Of a stretch of DNA of 64,000 nt, positions 35,972 to 48,838 are shown in pieces. Position 1 is the stretch's first letter. Every line of letters starts with the position of its first letter. The translations under genes and the position numbers were made by a program. The notes beneath the pieces are model-generated. The model saw only the letters and a program-made list of their open reading frames with translations, ran no database searches and had not been told where the DNA came from. Source of the DNA: Syngnathus acus (taxonomy: Eukaryota; Chordata; Actinopteri; Syngnathiformes; Syngnathidae). The stretch is from positions 10,870,491 to 10,934,490 of the forward strand of contig NC_051092.1 in the NCBI RefSeq assembly GCF_901709675.1, given 5' to 3'.

Positions 35972-37359
35972 GTAAGCACTTTTATCTGGGAAAGTCCTTA
36001 AGGCAATGTAACCAATTGTTGTTGGCTGCAAGTGTGCCAAGTATGTATTACCGGTTTTGAATTGATAATTATGATAAACTCATTTCCTGTGTTTTGTATT
36101 TACAAGTCATTTCAATTCATGGTTTTACAGTAAATGATTTGTCCCAGTTAGAAGCAATATTTGAATTTATAATTGATATTATATATATATGGATAAAATA
36201 AACTATGAGATTGGTCACAGAATGTAAACTCCCTCAATCAAGATATCACTGTCCCATTAATTGCACATGACTCACTCACTATTTTCCCAGAATCTGCTCT
36301 GGCGGAGGGATTTGTATTTTATTGGTCAAAGTTAACAACTTTGATGTGGTAGTTGTTACTGAGAGGAAATGTACCAAAGATGGAAATGAAAGTTCCCATG
36401 AGTTCCCAGAGTCTCAATGGGTATCAGGGTAAGTGAGTGGGACATTTTTGGTGACGAGCAGACGTGGGTTCCCGGCCGTCCTCGAGGGATGAGCAAGGTG
36501 CATTCCCAGTTAGACACTGCACCATAGAAAGAGAAACCAGAGAGTCCACAAAGAGATGAAGCGGTCACAGAGAGGATGTGATTTCCCCTGGTATCATAAT
36601 GCAGTCCTCAGTAGGTCGACATTTGACTGCACTTCAGAGAGAGCGGCAGAGAAGTGCCGCCAATCCATCGAGTTGCCACATAATCCTGTATTTTCACAGC
36701 CATGAACGTGCTTCTCACGCACTGCTTCCACTCCAGTCCCAACCCATGTTTTTGACATCATGACTAGGCCTGAGCATTATGGCAAAAGAAAATTTAAGCA
36801 CAATTATTTTTTTCTCATTAGGTCCCATCTCAATTTTGACCACAATATTTAAGTATTTCTTTTGAACTGCTCATTTTAAAGCATTTGGGCTGAAAACTAA
36901 AGAGACCAGATAGTATTACCATGATTTCAACATTTTATTAACATATTACATTTTAAAAAGGGAAACGATGGAAAAGATGAACATAGAAAAACTAAAACAT
37001 TTTTATCTCCACTACAGCAAAAGTATAAAATAACTCAGTTCACAGTCTTGAGTGATTTTGCAAGTATGCGAGAGATAAAATAAACAAATTGCCCCCTTGG
37101 AAATAATGAAGATGCCTTAAAATCTCAACATGATAATTTTCAATTTGCAAATGTGCATCATGAAAATATGACACGATTGATTGCTGCTGTGGCTGCACCG
37201 CGGGTTAGTGGCAGCCAAATGCCAGCAGCAGGGGCAGGCTGTGCAGATTCCGCTCACTTTTTCACGCGTTCCATATAATCACACGGGAGTAGTATTTCTG
37301 AAATAATTATACAATGATGATGAGTAACCGCTTGTCAAAATGGTGTCACCTGTATAAAA
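35972..37359. other. Non-coding stretch
   Basis: A second donor-like AGG|GTAAGTGAG occurs at about 36429, after a short open segment with a poor acceptor. A short AT run lies at 36180-36190. No gene or repeat was named. Confidence 0.4.
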
Positions 37360-37810
37360 TTTAAGAAAATGTCATGCCTAACATCCATTTCACTGCAGGC
37401 AACTCAAATGTAGTTCCTACGTTAAGAGCCAAATCAACTGCCTTTAACTTAAAAGCGGCATCATATGCATTTCTTTTGTCCCCCATAACGAGGGTTTGTG
37501 TATAAAAGCTTCCTTTCTTCTGTAATGTCCGTCTTGATCTCATTCTGTCTCTTTGTGTCAATTATACGGCACTATTTACCTGGCGGATGGACATACACAC
37601 CACTCTATTCCCCAGTGACCATGTCACATATCCCTCCGCCCAGCAAAGTGGTGCAGCACAACAGCGGTCCACAGCCTTTTTACGAGTCTATAAGTGATCA
37701 AGTCATCACAAAAATCACGAAAAATCCATAGATACGCCGCATCGGACGTCAAGCCGCAGGGTTCAAAACCTGAATAAAAAGTAGTGGCTTATAGTCCAGA
37801 AATTACGGCA
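37360..37810 (-). pseudogene. pogo-like DNA transposon remnant (transposase N-terminus)
   Basis: Minus-strand codons from 37486 to 37361 read MGDKRNAYDAAFKLKAVDLA and continue to a stop. This is the typical first helix region of the HTH DNA-binding domain of pogo/Tigger-type transposases. The frame then loses the expected helix-turn-helix and ends; the DDE catalytic domain is missing. The element's outer end at about 37775-37810 reads, on the minus strand, TGCCGTAATTTCTGGACTAT then AAGCCACTAC, matching the termini of the MITEs at 11350 and 49673. It is a truncated, inactive copy and a plausible relative of the transposase that moved those MITEs. Confidence 0.65.
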
Positions 37811-37835
37811 TTTCAAATTATTAGGCATGATTAAT

Positions 37836-37851
37836 TATGTTACGTAACATA
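37836..37851. promoter_or_regulatory. 16-bp perfect palindrome around a D-box (TTACGTAA)
   Basis: TATGTTACGTAACATA is its own reverse complement. Its centre, TTACGTAA, is the binding consensus of PAR-bZIP and NFIL3 factors (the circadian D-box). CTGTAACATAAT follows 11 bases later and repeats one arm. Function is unproven. Confidence 0.4.
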
Positions 37852-39218
37852 TTTATACTGTAACATAATTTTGTTTTATTTTGTGTATAGATATACTTTC
37901 TTTTATGATTAACATTGGCCTCTGTTCCTTGTATGAACCTTGAAGCTATACACAACCTTTACCAATGTTGCGGTCCATTTCATTTAAAAAAAAATGTTTT
38001 GGAAGCCTGTACATACCACTTCTACATCCAGTCAGATGAATGCCTTCAGTTGATCATATGACTTGTGGAGGAGTTTAAAAAAAATAAAATAAAATAAATA
38101 AAAATCTTCGGTCTAATAATAAACAAGACAAATAAGTTTCAGAAATGAATGACTTGTGGATAACCTCATGAAACTTAGTGTTAAATGTTGCCAGGAAATA
38201 AATTATGTACTTAACTCCACATGCTGCTGCTTTTCATTAAAACAACATGAGCACGTAGCGACAGCGCGTTCACGTTCACAGAAACTACATTTCCCAAAAC
38301 GGTGAAAAACAGTATGTGGGTGTGTGGATGTGCGCGCTTGTCATATAAGAGTCACTCACCAACAGGACCTCTCTTCTCTCAATGATTGCATCTGCTTTAG
38401 GATTTCCTATTTAAAGAATCAAGGCGAGATGATGTCAGGTGTTAATCCCATTGGACCTGGTGGACAATCACCTTATTGTTTGCTGTAATGATGTTATACA
38501 CTAAAAATAACTGCTTTTAGGGAAGCGTTGGTCAGCCAAATAAAAGAAAGGAAATGTCAACTTTTGTCTTTTGATGAACTACAAAAAGGCAAACTCCCAC
38601 AACATGGAGTGGTAAAACCAGAAAAAAAATCAGCTTCTGAAACAAAATCAACAAAATCTGAATATGCAAGAAGGAAGATTCAAACTCTAAACGTGACCAT
38701 GAAAATTTACCATTACAGATTGTCTTATTAGGAGTCAATTCTTAATGGAAACAATGGTCTGTTCACCCACTCATTGGAGGAAGTAGACTGGGAGAACAGG
38801 AGAAGGCCGAGATCAAGGCTGTTCTGCAACAAGGGAGGTCAAACAGTAGCATGCTGCTGGATGGTTTCCTTGGGAAAGTTTGCAGCTCGTGCTTAGCTCT
38901 CTGAATTTTAGCTGGGGACAAATACCACATAGTGCTGAGAGGAAGCCCATTGGAGAGTGCAGGGCCACAAGCACATGAGAATGGAAAATCTTCAAATCTT
39001 CGTGTGTATTTTACATAAAACGTAATGTCCTCTGATAGGCTCATCACTGTCATTTTACGTATTTTGCGTAACACATAGTGTTCTCTGATCGCCGTCAACT
39101 TACATATTACTACGTTCATGTGTCGGCAGCCACACAACAACATTTAGAGATTTTGGAACTCGGTCCACACAAAAGGCACACGTTATTAAAAGATGCATCG
39201 TTAGTATTTGAGGAAGTT
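37852..39218. other. Non-coding stretch, partly repeat-like
   Basis: (AAAAT)n-like sequence lies at about 38080-38105. The segment 38985-39140 (GTAATGTCCTCTGATAGGC, TCTGATCGCCGTCAACTTA) may be the interior of the MITE whose end lies at 39265. A 47-bp open minus-strand segment at 38360-38406, between AG and GTGAGT, was noted but not called. No supported gene. Confidence 0.4.
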
Positions 39219-39265
39219 TAAGGCTTTTAAGTTCGCGTAGTTTAAGTATAGTGCGGAAAATACGG
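39219..39265. mobile_element. Terminal fragment of a pogo-like MITE
   Basis: TATAGTGCGGAAAATACGG at 39247-39265 followed by TA matches the terminal repeat of the 11350-11637 element. Upstream, AAGGCTTTTAAGTTCGCG is a degraded interior. The opposite end was not located. Confidence 0.65.
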
Positions 39266-39267
39266 TA

Positions 39268-39734
39268 ATTGAAGCCCATTGAAATGCTTTGCAAAAAATA
39301 AAAATCTTCCAAAAAGGCTGTTTAACATTCACTATATCTTTTCTACTAGTATTGTGGGGATAATGAAGAGAACAAATCACAGAAAAAGAAAAAAAGAAAA
39401 ATATTGGAATTTGAAAAACCTTCCTCCAAACAGCAATTCTGCAGGGGTTGACTAATTCTGAATTTATACGTATAGTGCAGCTCCAAATCTGCCGTCCGCT
39501 GCGAATACAACTGTATTTATAGTAAACATGTTTGGCCGCAACTGATTTCTTTGTGCCTCGGCAGCAAGACACAGTAATGTTGAGAGAATATTGAGAACAC
39601 CACCGACCTATGCAGACATTTATACCAGGATTTGCTTTTTTTCTTCTAAAACCACTTCCCTGCCTTCCCTTTGCTCCCTGTGACGATATCATGCTGGAAT
39701 TCACTCCTGGTTGGTCCATATTGGTCTGAGAGCA
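39268..39734. other. Non-coding stretch with a long minus-strand open frame, not called
   Basis: A 172-codon minus-strand frame covers 39201-39719. It includes the MITE end, has random-looking composition and no domain, so it is regarded as chance. Confidence 0.4.
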
Positions 39735-39752
39735 AGAGAGAGAGAGAGAGAG
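39735..39752. repeat. (AG)9 microsatellite
   Basis: Nine perfect AG units. Confidence 0.93.
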
Positions 39753-42700
39753 AATGACTGTATTGCAGATGTCTCTGTTTAGCAGACACTAAACTTTACA
39801 ATTGCTTTCCCAATCCTATTTAACTCACTTATTCTATGATTTGTATTGTTTTCCTTATGAATAATTATTTTGGCATTTGGGTTAGCGTCTTTAACACATG
39901 GACTAGGTTATGTACTGAGTTCCAAGATCTTGTCTGACATGTCAGACAGGTTACAGTATACGGTGTGTGCAGTAACATGCACCGTAAGTTGCTGGAATCA
40001 AACAATGTGCTGCTGATAATCAGGTTCTGTCAGTGTGGATTCAGTAGCTGGGTGTGAGACATGGGGGGCACGCTGCTGAGTCTTGCGGAGGCCTACGAAG
40101 GGACTTGCTCCCACCTCCTCCCCAAGCTCAGTGGCTCTAGATTGATGGGGGATGTGTTGCCTCTCTCTGCTCATTCATCCATCACACATTTATTTGTGTT
40201 ATAGAGGAGGGGAATTGGAAGAAAAGACAGGATAAAGAAAAAAAAAGACTTCCAAAATTATCAGAGTTGGGGGCTGCAGTGTGGTGGGTTGAAGAGTTGA
40301 GCAAGGGGAGGCCCCTTGCCTGGACAAACTCTCCTCTCCTGCCCCCCTCTATGCAAGCAAATGCTGGAAAAGAAGTCTTACCCTCGTGACCCCCTACCAT
40401 TCTCCAGAACCGGCACTGATAACAAAGGCAGATAAAGCCAATGGGGGGGCAGATTTAGTGAAGATTAGCTAGCCAGCAGGTTTGGGATTTCCTCTGAGGT
40501 TTTTGTCAAGTCTGAGTGTCCATGCACATGTTTTATACGTGCCTGGTAAACACCAATAGCAGATTTAGGAGAGGATGTCCAGTTGGTGGTCTCTGTTCTC
40601 GTGCTTGGTACTAGTATATGTGTGACAGGACCGTGAGGCCAAATGACTTGGCAGAGGAAACAATACCTGTAGTGTATAAATGTGCAGTGATTTCAAGCGA
40701 GCTGGAATCTCTCCATTGTAAGATGCAACTTATGAATAAAAAGTCCGTTTTGCATGAAGATGTTCGCTTTTGTTTATTAACATGCCAGCCAGAAAACTCC
40801 AAAGAAATAACTGGTTTGAATTATTGCTATCGTCAAGCTTGGCCATGGCTTCTCATGGAATGATGACTAAATAGCAAATTATTACCTACTGCAATGGCAT
40901 GCTGGGTGAACTTCATAAAATGTTCCCTTTTAATGTTTGTTTGTCTGTAATTGATGTTTAAAGACAAGACCAGATGCCATTTATCTTTTTGTCTTTGTTC
41001 AAAGCACAGTCAGGAAAATACCAATGTTTTGTGATATAATATGATGAAGATGTGTTGTGGGGAAAATATGTGCAGGAGACAGGAGGACCTCCTTAGCTTG
41101 TCCTTGAGGCTATGGAAGAGTGTTTGTTTCCCCAACTGCATACCTCATGGTGGAACCCCCAGAGATCCTATTTGAATCACAAATGTCTTTCGTTTCTCAA
41201 TCGTTCACAGGTTTTGGTCAGTTTAGGAATTTTGCGACCCATTAAAGCCTTGTGACAATGACTTTCACCCCTGGGACCACCGCAGGGGTCTGCCCCCCTA
41301 CTGACCTCTCCATTGCTGCCCAGTCTTACCTCCAACGGTTTTCCTCCAGTGATCTGATTGGTTCAAATATGTACCCCACAAACCCTGTGAGGTCAACGTC
41401 TCTTTTCTCGCCGTCCGTCTTGTCCTATTTTTTAGGCTCAAGTCGGCGCTTATCAAAGACAACCCAGTTCTGTCATGTGGCCAAATCATCTTGACACCCA
41501 TTTAGCATGCTCATCAGAGATAAGTTATGAATATTCAAGATGATGCTGGGGGTCATCAAGCAGAAGAAAAGGAGAGACGAGAGTGACATATTATGAGTGT
41601 GTGTTAAAGAGGTTGAATGAAAAAAGTCTAAGGGTATTTTAGTCACTAAGTGCAAAATACTGGCATAAATTTTTCCTGAAATAATTCTCAATCACAAATG
41701 CTTTTCCTGTGACTTTTGCAACTTTTATTTGAGCACACAAGCGCTTCAATGCCTCTACACTGTACTGGAGCATTTATTGAGAGCCAACCTTTCCATATAT
41801 GTTTATATGGGATGTCAAGCCAATATTTTTGGGGTGACGGAAATCTGGCTGGCCAGTTATCAAGGAAAAGCAAAATCATCATCATCATCAGTACTGTAAC
41901 ATTTGGGATGCAATAAATTACTACAATAAATATGCACACTTTCACCTATGATGCTTTTTTTTTTTATTGATAAACACTGCAGTATTTTACGCAACAATCT
42001 CCACTTTTCTTTAACAGTCTGTTTTTCAAAATTCATCTCGATACATTCACCACCAGTCACTGGCCCAGAAGTAAAAACATTATTGTTGTTTCTTAGCATA
42101 TCTCATTTTTACTGATGTATTACTTATGGCCAAGAAATGGCAAAGTTGTTAACAAACGAACAATACAATTATGAAAAAAAATCAAGTCTGTTGATTTAAT
42201 TAAAATTAATTCAAGCAATTAGAAATTATCCCAGTTGACTTTGGTTGAGCGGTGAAGTACACCTGGACTCATCATTAGTCAATAACATGGCAGACTATAT
42301 TTAAATTAATAATTGTTAATCATTTCTCACAACATATATTTTGCTTTTCATTTCAACAATAAAAAAATTTGGCAACACCTTCAGAATTAGCTCGTTTAAA
42401 ATGTCCTGCCCTTGATCTTCTTGTTCGACAGGCAAGAGTGGTTATGAATGTGTTGGATCTTGTGAGAACAAGCAAGCAGATCCCAGCCAGGAAGAAGTTC
42501 GCTAGTCTGAAGGAGCCTGACTATGTCATTGGCAAGGATGTTAAGAACAACTAGGATCTCATCCAAGCTGAGACATTTTGATTTTGGGGATGCGGCACCC
42601 TTCCAAGCGTTGATGTTTCAGCCGTATTGATGGCCGTTAGAGGGGTTATCAAGGGCTTCATGACATAGAAGTACAGTTTGCCTGCTGATTTGTGTGGGTT

Positions 42701-44595
42701 TAATTTATTGTTGATTGAATAACTTGATTTATTCACAGAAACATTAGAACATAATTAAAGAAGATATGAGTGACATCATTTCAATTTTTATGAAATCCCC
42801 AACACCTATTTAAGTCTGAGGGGCTTTCATTCATCCGTCGTCCATGCACCACTGTTTATTGTTATGAGTGTTGTGGGGTGGGGGATTTAGGTTGAGAGTC
42901 CCATCCAACATGGCTATACTGATTGCTGCATTGACTGTTTTTTTTTTTCTACGATTGACATCAATTTCCCAATCCACATTAAGTAGGAACGTGATTAGAT
43001 GTACCAGATGCGTTATTTATTCACAAGGCATGAATCCGATCAGAGGCTACCAAATATATTTGCCATGAAATGAATCTGAACTGTCACAGAGGACAAAATC
43101 TGGATTGGGTCACTTCAACCTTGAAATAACTAAATCCAGCCTTAGAGGCTTCAGTCATAATCAATGAATCAATCTTTAGGCAATGTCAACACATTGTCCA
43201 ATAGATTTCTTTTCGCACTCAAATGAATTACAAGTGTAATCCCTTAGTCAATTCGCCCCCAAATACTCTAGATTGATGTGAACCATAATCAGAGTGCTTA
43301 TTTGAATGCAAACCAAAATCTATTCCCAAGCATAATTTTGTGTGACCAAATTCAACGTGCTTATAAACACAGATGGATGGTTGGCTATTTAAGTGGCCAC
43401 CAAAGCCATCTTGCCACTCTCTTTGGCCTGGCCTCATTTTCATTTCCTTGAAATCTATGCATATATCATATTTAGCAGACACATTGCCTTTGAACATCCC
43501 TCTTTCTGCTTCTCACCAAGATGAATATAGGTCAGGACTGGATTACCCACTTCATGCCACAGTCTCAAACCTCGAAATGGACTAATTAAAATGTGCTTGA
43601 AAAATATGTCAAGTGCACTCAGATTGTACTGTAGTTACGTAAGATGTGCAGATGTGAAATGTATTTTTAACTCATAAACACTCATCACTTGCATGTAGCA
43701 CTTCCACTTTAGCTGTCAAGAGTGTGGGCCAATTCCTGAATTACTCATAATTTGTCAGTGTCAACTGCCACTGAGATATCCCAGGGGAAAACAGCATATT
43801 ATGTCTTTTAATAACAGATCTGAAGACCAAAACACGGTATGGATTGTGATACGTAGTGGTCCGCATCGCCACACCACATCAAATCACTAGTTTGCAACAT
43901 CTTCGGACCATAATAATATTTCTTAGAATTTCCTTCTTTCATTGTTCAATCCCAGTCATAATTCTCTAAAAGAAATTCTCAGACTCAAGTTTTTATGGCG
44001 GTTTTCTGTCAGATAAGGTCCAAGAGGCTGAGCTATTATCAGTTTTTTATTGTTCTATATTGTTGTACAAAGTCTCTGTTGTTGCCTTATCCTGTGCAAT
44101 GACCTCTTAAAAACAATGGGGAGGTGACAATGGTATTTGTACGCTACTTACAAAAATATATTTGAGACAGTTTCCAAGAACATCCAGTCTTATTCAAATT
44201 CAATATTGTGGTTGAAAGTAGAAATAATACTCCTTTATGAAATAGTATATCAATGAAGACATTCATTAACTTAAATGCATGTGATTTTTAACATTTTAAA
44301 CAATATTATGGGCAGTATTACATTGGTCACTGTATTGCTTCAAAGCCCACAGCATCCCTTTTTTGTTCCACTAGCATTTATCATGATATTTTGCGTTTGT
44401 ATCACAACCTTGAAGGCACTTCAATTGTACTTTAAGTTTTTCCATCATTTAAAAAATACTCACAAAAATTGTTTAACACAATTACAATTCTTATTTTTTT
44501 GATGGTGATTTATGTATTGAGATTTTGTCTACACTGCAATTTCTGAGATAAACTCAAGGGATTAATACAAATTACATAAATAAGTGTGCTTTTTT
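39753..44595. other. Long non-coding stretch, mostly unique
   Basis: No gene or transposon recognised. Points of note: a fairly GC-rich patch at 40040-40470; a minus-strand AG...GTAAGA pair bracketing about 34 bases near 40380-40411; a 61-codon open frame at 42369-42554 with protein-like composition but no recognised family; and a D-box TTACGTAA at 43635-43642. Confidence 0.4.
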
Positions 44596-44617
44596 GGGGG
44601 GGGGGGGGGGGGGGGGG
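44596..44617 (+). repeat. G22 homopolymer
   Basis: Twenty-two consecutive G residues after TTTTT. Runs this long are unusual in vertebrate DNA, can form quadruplexes, and are prone to assembly length error. Confidence 0.93.
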
Positions 44618-44872
44618 TACAGAAATTGTGTTAATCAGCCAGACAGATGCTGCCCATCCTGTCAGCTTGTTAGCAAGGGCAGTGAGGTAGATAATAATTG
44701 TCAGCTTGGCTGTTTTATTGCCAATGACAGGGTGGGCTACACCGGGTGGTTTTGGCACGAGGAACACTCATTCACTAGACATCAGGTGTCCACAATGCTG
44801 TGTGGAGAAGAGAAGCTTAAATAGCTCCCGTTCTTACAATGTTTTTTGATGCTTGATTACAGATGGCTACGC
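44618..44872. other. Complex sequence, possible conserved element or exon
   Basis: After TACAG at 44618-44622, one plus frame is open for about 65 codons and starts RNCVNQPDRCCPSCQ. The Cys pattern loosely recalls the end of a von Willebrand C domain (CCPxC). The acceptor lacks a pyrimidine tract because a G-run precedes it, and the best donor (GAG|GTAGAT) is weak. A non-coding conserved element is equally likely. Confidence 0.2.
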
Positions 44873-45041
44873 AGCACCAATGTTGACACAAACCACTCAG
44901 AAGGCATCACACAATGGAAGTAACATGCATCAGAAAGTCTGTTTCATTCTTGGAAAGCGGTCATCTGCCACACATGAAAGATCTCATAAACAAAGCCGAA
45001 TGGACCAGCAAATAAGTGATCTTGCATCTGAGCATACTTAA
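44873..45041 (+). other. Candidate exon with an open 55-codon frame
   Basis: The acceptor GTTTTTTGATGCTTGATTACAG ends at 44872. The frame from 44875 is open (GYAAPMLTQTTQKASHNG...) to a TAA at 45039-45041. A donor-like AAT|GTAAGTC follows at 45044/45045. The protein-like frame, rich in Ser, Gln, His and Lys, has no domain I recognise. It could be a terminal coding segment, a lncRNA exon or chance. Confidence 0.22.
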
Positions 45042-48000
45042 AATGTAAGTCACATCTTTCAATAATTATTGCAATCGTTTAGATTTTGAGTTCGGAGGCT
45101 TTACATTGGCCCCCATATTTTTTCATTCTACAATGTCCTCCGTTGATGGAGACCTGATGTCATTAGCATGTTTCAGGTGGGTGGTAATGGTACAATAGGC
45201 ATTTGGGTGAAACAAAGGAAAAGATGGATGTTGGCTGTTTGGCCCCTCTTGGACATTGTGCCTTTGGACTGTGCGCAACTTCATCCCAAAAGTGTTTGAT
45301 ACGATTGTGGTCACTGATCTCAATTTATTCAACAGCAAGTTTATACAACCTTGTCCAATCTTTGTATTCCATTTGGGGAAATAAAGTAGATACTGTATCA
45401 TATACGAGTGATTCCATTGGACTCCACACCATACCCAACGGCTTCCATCTCTAAACTCCCAACGTAAATAATGTCCTCTCACTGTGGGATTCACTTCTTG
45501 TTGCATGTCCCCAGTTGTGAACCCATGATGAAGTTAACACTGCAGCAAGCTTTTGTTCTGTCAGAAAAGTCAGACAGGAAAATGCAGACCTTAATAATGG
45601 GAGGGATGTACCATAGAGGAGTGGCCTTCTAATGAACTAATTAATAAAGTTAGTTGTATGCCAGGTGCCCTGGTTTTGCACCCCCAGACTAATCCCTAGG
45701 TCAGTTCTCAGACAATGGTGTCCACACCCCAGTGGGGATTTCCACAGGCAATTATTACTGTTTACAGTAGTTGCCTTGTACATTCTCCTATCGACTATTG
45801 TACCGTATTTGTCCTGCCTAAATTTTATCAGAGCGTGAGAATTTGTACATTGATATGTATCTGATCTTGATTTTTAAGAGCAAATCAATCTTACCAAAAG
45901 AAATCCACAATTTCAAAGTGCATATTGCTTGCTTGCTGCGATTGTATCGTGGAGGTAGAGCTTGCGGCACATTGTTTATTTCTAACGCATGGTTGGTGTT
46001 TGCCAGAATAAGCACCACCAGTTAACGATTTGTAACTCTGGCTTATCTCGGCCACTGATGCAACTAAAAGTGCAATTATCTGCAAAATTAACTTGCTTCT
46101 TTGATTCCTACACAAATAATGTAATGAAGAGTTGCAGATAAACATTGTTTTCTTCTATGTTGCCAACCCCCACAAAGAAAGTCATTCAGTCCACCAATGG
46201 TGCATACACATTTTGTTGCGACTCAAAAAGTACACTGGTTTATATTCCAGTGCTTCTTAAAATATGAACACTGATACTTGGTTTGTATCAGGAAAATACA
46301 TGTGTTGTGTTTCCTATATTGAACAGTATTCACATCATCTTGGTATGCATCAAATGGCATTTTATATAGTAGATATATAAACTGAGATATGTTTATTTAG
46401 AATTTTTACATCCCTCTCCTACCACTTTGTCTGGCCCATCTCCTTGAAGCCTGAGGATGGTTGGCACTGGCCTGAAACTGTCAGCCAGTCCTGGGCAGCT
46501 GGGGTTTGGGGTACTCCCCGCAGTTCTCGAGTGAGCTGGCAGCTCTTCCTCATTTGCCCCCGCACTCTTGTTTCTGCCTTTTTTCTTCTCGCCAGCCGAA
46601 GCATACAATACAGAGAAGCACTGTGCTGTGCTGTGAATACAGACCCACACCCGAGGGCGTGCACACACATCCACACTTTTATAAGCCATTGAAAGGGACA
46701 AGGCTAAATGCAGAAAGAAGAGCAGACGCCTCTCAGATGCTGGGCTTGGCTTTGTGTGCCACTTGACACAGACGGTGGCAAACAAGATAACTGTTGTTTG
46801 TTGTTTATAGAACGACCCTCTGCCACATTCCACTGTCATCTGGAAACCACGGAAGTGGCAGCAAGCTTTGCGGAAAAAGAATAATTAAAGTCACTATGAC
46901 TATTTCAATTGGGTTCCTGCGTGAACACATGTGAAAGACAGTACAGTGGAAGCTCTAGGCTCACACACACATGGCCCTGGTCAACCTTAGTTTTGGTCCA
47001 ATTTTAGAACAATGAAAATAATAGCAATACAAATAATCAGTTCCAGAATCAAACCTACCATCAAACCTTAATCAGGTGTGCAGACAAGGATGGCCGATAG
47101 ATACCATATTTACAATATTGAATATAATAATAATAAATATTATAATGTAATATAATAATGACAATTATAATATAATACATATTTACAATATTTATAAATG
47201 TAAATAATCCATCCACTTTCTACATATCGACACCGATATGAACTGTGAGGTAGACATGTGGCCAATTTGTTGTGCAAAAATACAAAACAATACTGATTAG
47301 TTTATCAAAACCTGACAGACTTCCTGAGAAATTATGCCAGTATACCTTCAGGTACAAATGTAAGGATTTATCTTTGATATATTTTTGAAACAGTGCATCA
47401 GTCGACAGACTCTACACCCCATTATTTAAACCTCCTGGGAAATAGCCAGTTTTAGAGTGAATCGTTTTATCGCGTCTTCAATGTTTACTTCAAAGGTCAA
47501 AATGATTAATTATTATGCTTCGACCTAAAAGTTGCACTGTGCATACATACATATATCGTCCATAATATTTGGATTTTTAAATGCTAGAGCCTACATACTG
47601 TAAATGTGCCGGTGTGGGAAGATTTTTTGCCTTTTTGCGAATCAATAGGAAATTGATTTCTTTTGTGTAATGAATGAATAAAAGTGATTATTCCCCAATA
47701 TTATTGTTTGAACCTGCAACATTTCTTGATGGAAAATCACGTTCATGTTCCTTCTGTTTCATACATCTGACCCGTTCGATATGGTTTGATTTGTCTCCCT
47801 TGACCTTTGTCAAAATGTGCGCCTGGTAGGAAAAAGGCTGCAGCTGGACACTGATGGCAATGGAGCATGAATAGCAGGGTAGCCCTGGGCACCATGAAAA
47901 ATCCCGCTGAGAACTGTACAGACAGGGTCACAGCCCCTCCTTGCTGCTCTCCAAAAGGAGAGCGAGAGTAAACATGCGTAATAGGGAGAGCCTTAAAGAG

Positions 48001-48524
48001 ACTTGGACTGTGTTCTTGTAAATAATTGCGTTCATTGTTCTCTGCCACTGTTGGTTATGGTCACAAGCTGTTTGATAGGCCCCTGTCTGTCTGGTGCTCC
48101 CCATGATCCCAGTGTCAGCTCCTACGCCCCCAAGGGGAGCAACTTGTGCCAGGGGTGAGAATGCCAGCTCCCTGACCTGGTGCCACCCCCCCACCCCTTT
48201 ACGTCTGATGTGCCCACGCTAGGAGCAAACAGTCACTCTGCCAACTCTGAGACTCGGGGCGTGCTGTGCGCATGCTGCTCCGCTGTTAAATAAAGCTGGT
48301 TCAAAGAGCACATTCCTGCCCCTGGCCCAGCAGTGAAATGACGAGCTCGCCTGCTCATGGTGTCAAAGCAGCAGATTGTTTCATTTTATTGCGTCGTCTT
48401 TATCTCAACTGACATTGGTTGGATCTGATGCTTATTAGCTTCTGTTGTTGGTTGTGGGTACAGCAGATGGCCCATTTGGGTCGCATTACCTGGGCTCCTT
48501 AAGTGCCCTTCACCTTATCCGAAC
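45042..48524. other. Long non-coding stretch, nothing firm
   Basis: 46400-46840 and 47930-48200 are GC-balanced and complex, and may be conserved elements. 47110-47210 is a low-complexity TAATAT tract. No supported gene: the minus-strand frames of 148 codons at 46393-46839 and 127 codons at 45123-45506 show no domain. Confidence 0.4.
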
Positions 48525-48838
48525 ACCCACTTGCTCCTTTCAAATTTGCAATAAACGGCGGGAAGTACACACGATCAAACACATTGGGTTAGAAAATCTT
48601 ATTGTACACTGTGATAAGATAGAATAGGTGACTAAATATGCGTGAATATATTGACCACTTGACCTTTAACAGCAATTGCATAACCCACTTGCTCCTTTCA
48701 AATTTGCAATAAACGGTGGGAAGAACAGTCAAACACATTGGGTTAGAAATTCTTACCGTACACTGCGATGAAATAGAATAAGTGACTAGATATACGTGGA
48801 TATATTGACATACTTAATCTTTAACAGCCATTACATCC
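48525..48838. repeat. 158-bp tandem duplication
   Basis: Two adjacent copies start at 48525 and 48683, both with ACCCACTTGCTCCTTTCAAA then TTTGCAATAAACGG. They are about 90% identical by eye, with a few small deletions in the second. The divergence makes this an old segmental tandem duplication, not an assembly artefact. Confidence 0.92.

Noticed and set aside
38360-38406. Minus-strand 47-bp coiled-coil-like microexon between AG and GTGAGT
   Set aside because: Too short, with a -1/-2 donor context of TTG, and no neighbouring exon in phase.
39201-39719. 172-codon minus-strand frame
   Set aside because: It runs through a transposon terminus, has poly-Phe from an A-rich tract, and shows no domain or splice context.
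40378-40411. Minus-strand 34-bp segment between TTATCAG and GTAAGA
   Set aside because: Good splice-like edges, but too short to judge and without other exon support.
42369-42554. 61-codon plus-strand frame with a protein-like stretch
   Set aside because: It has a pleasing composition, but no family was recognised and no splice or promoter signals were found. Left unannotated except in the regional note.
46393-46839. 148-codon minus-strand frame
   Set aside because: No domain and competing frames on the plus strand. The underlying DNA may be conserved but coding status is unsupported.
48525-48838. Possible CRISPR array
   Set aside because: Two long adjacent copies without spacers in vertebrate DNA. 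It is a tandem duplication.
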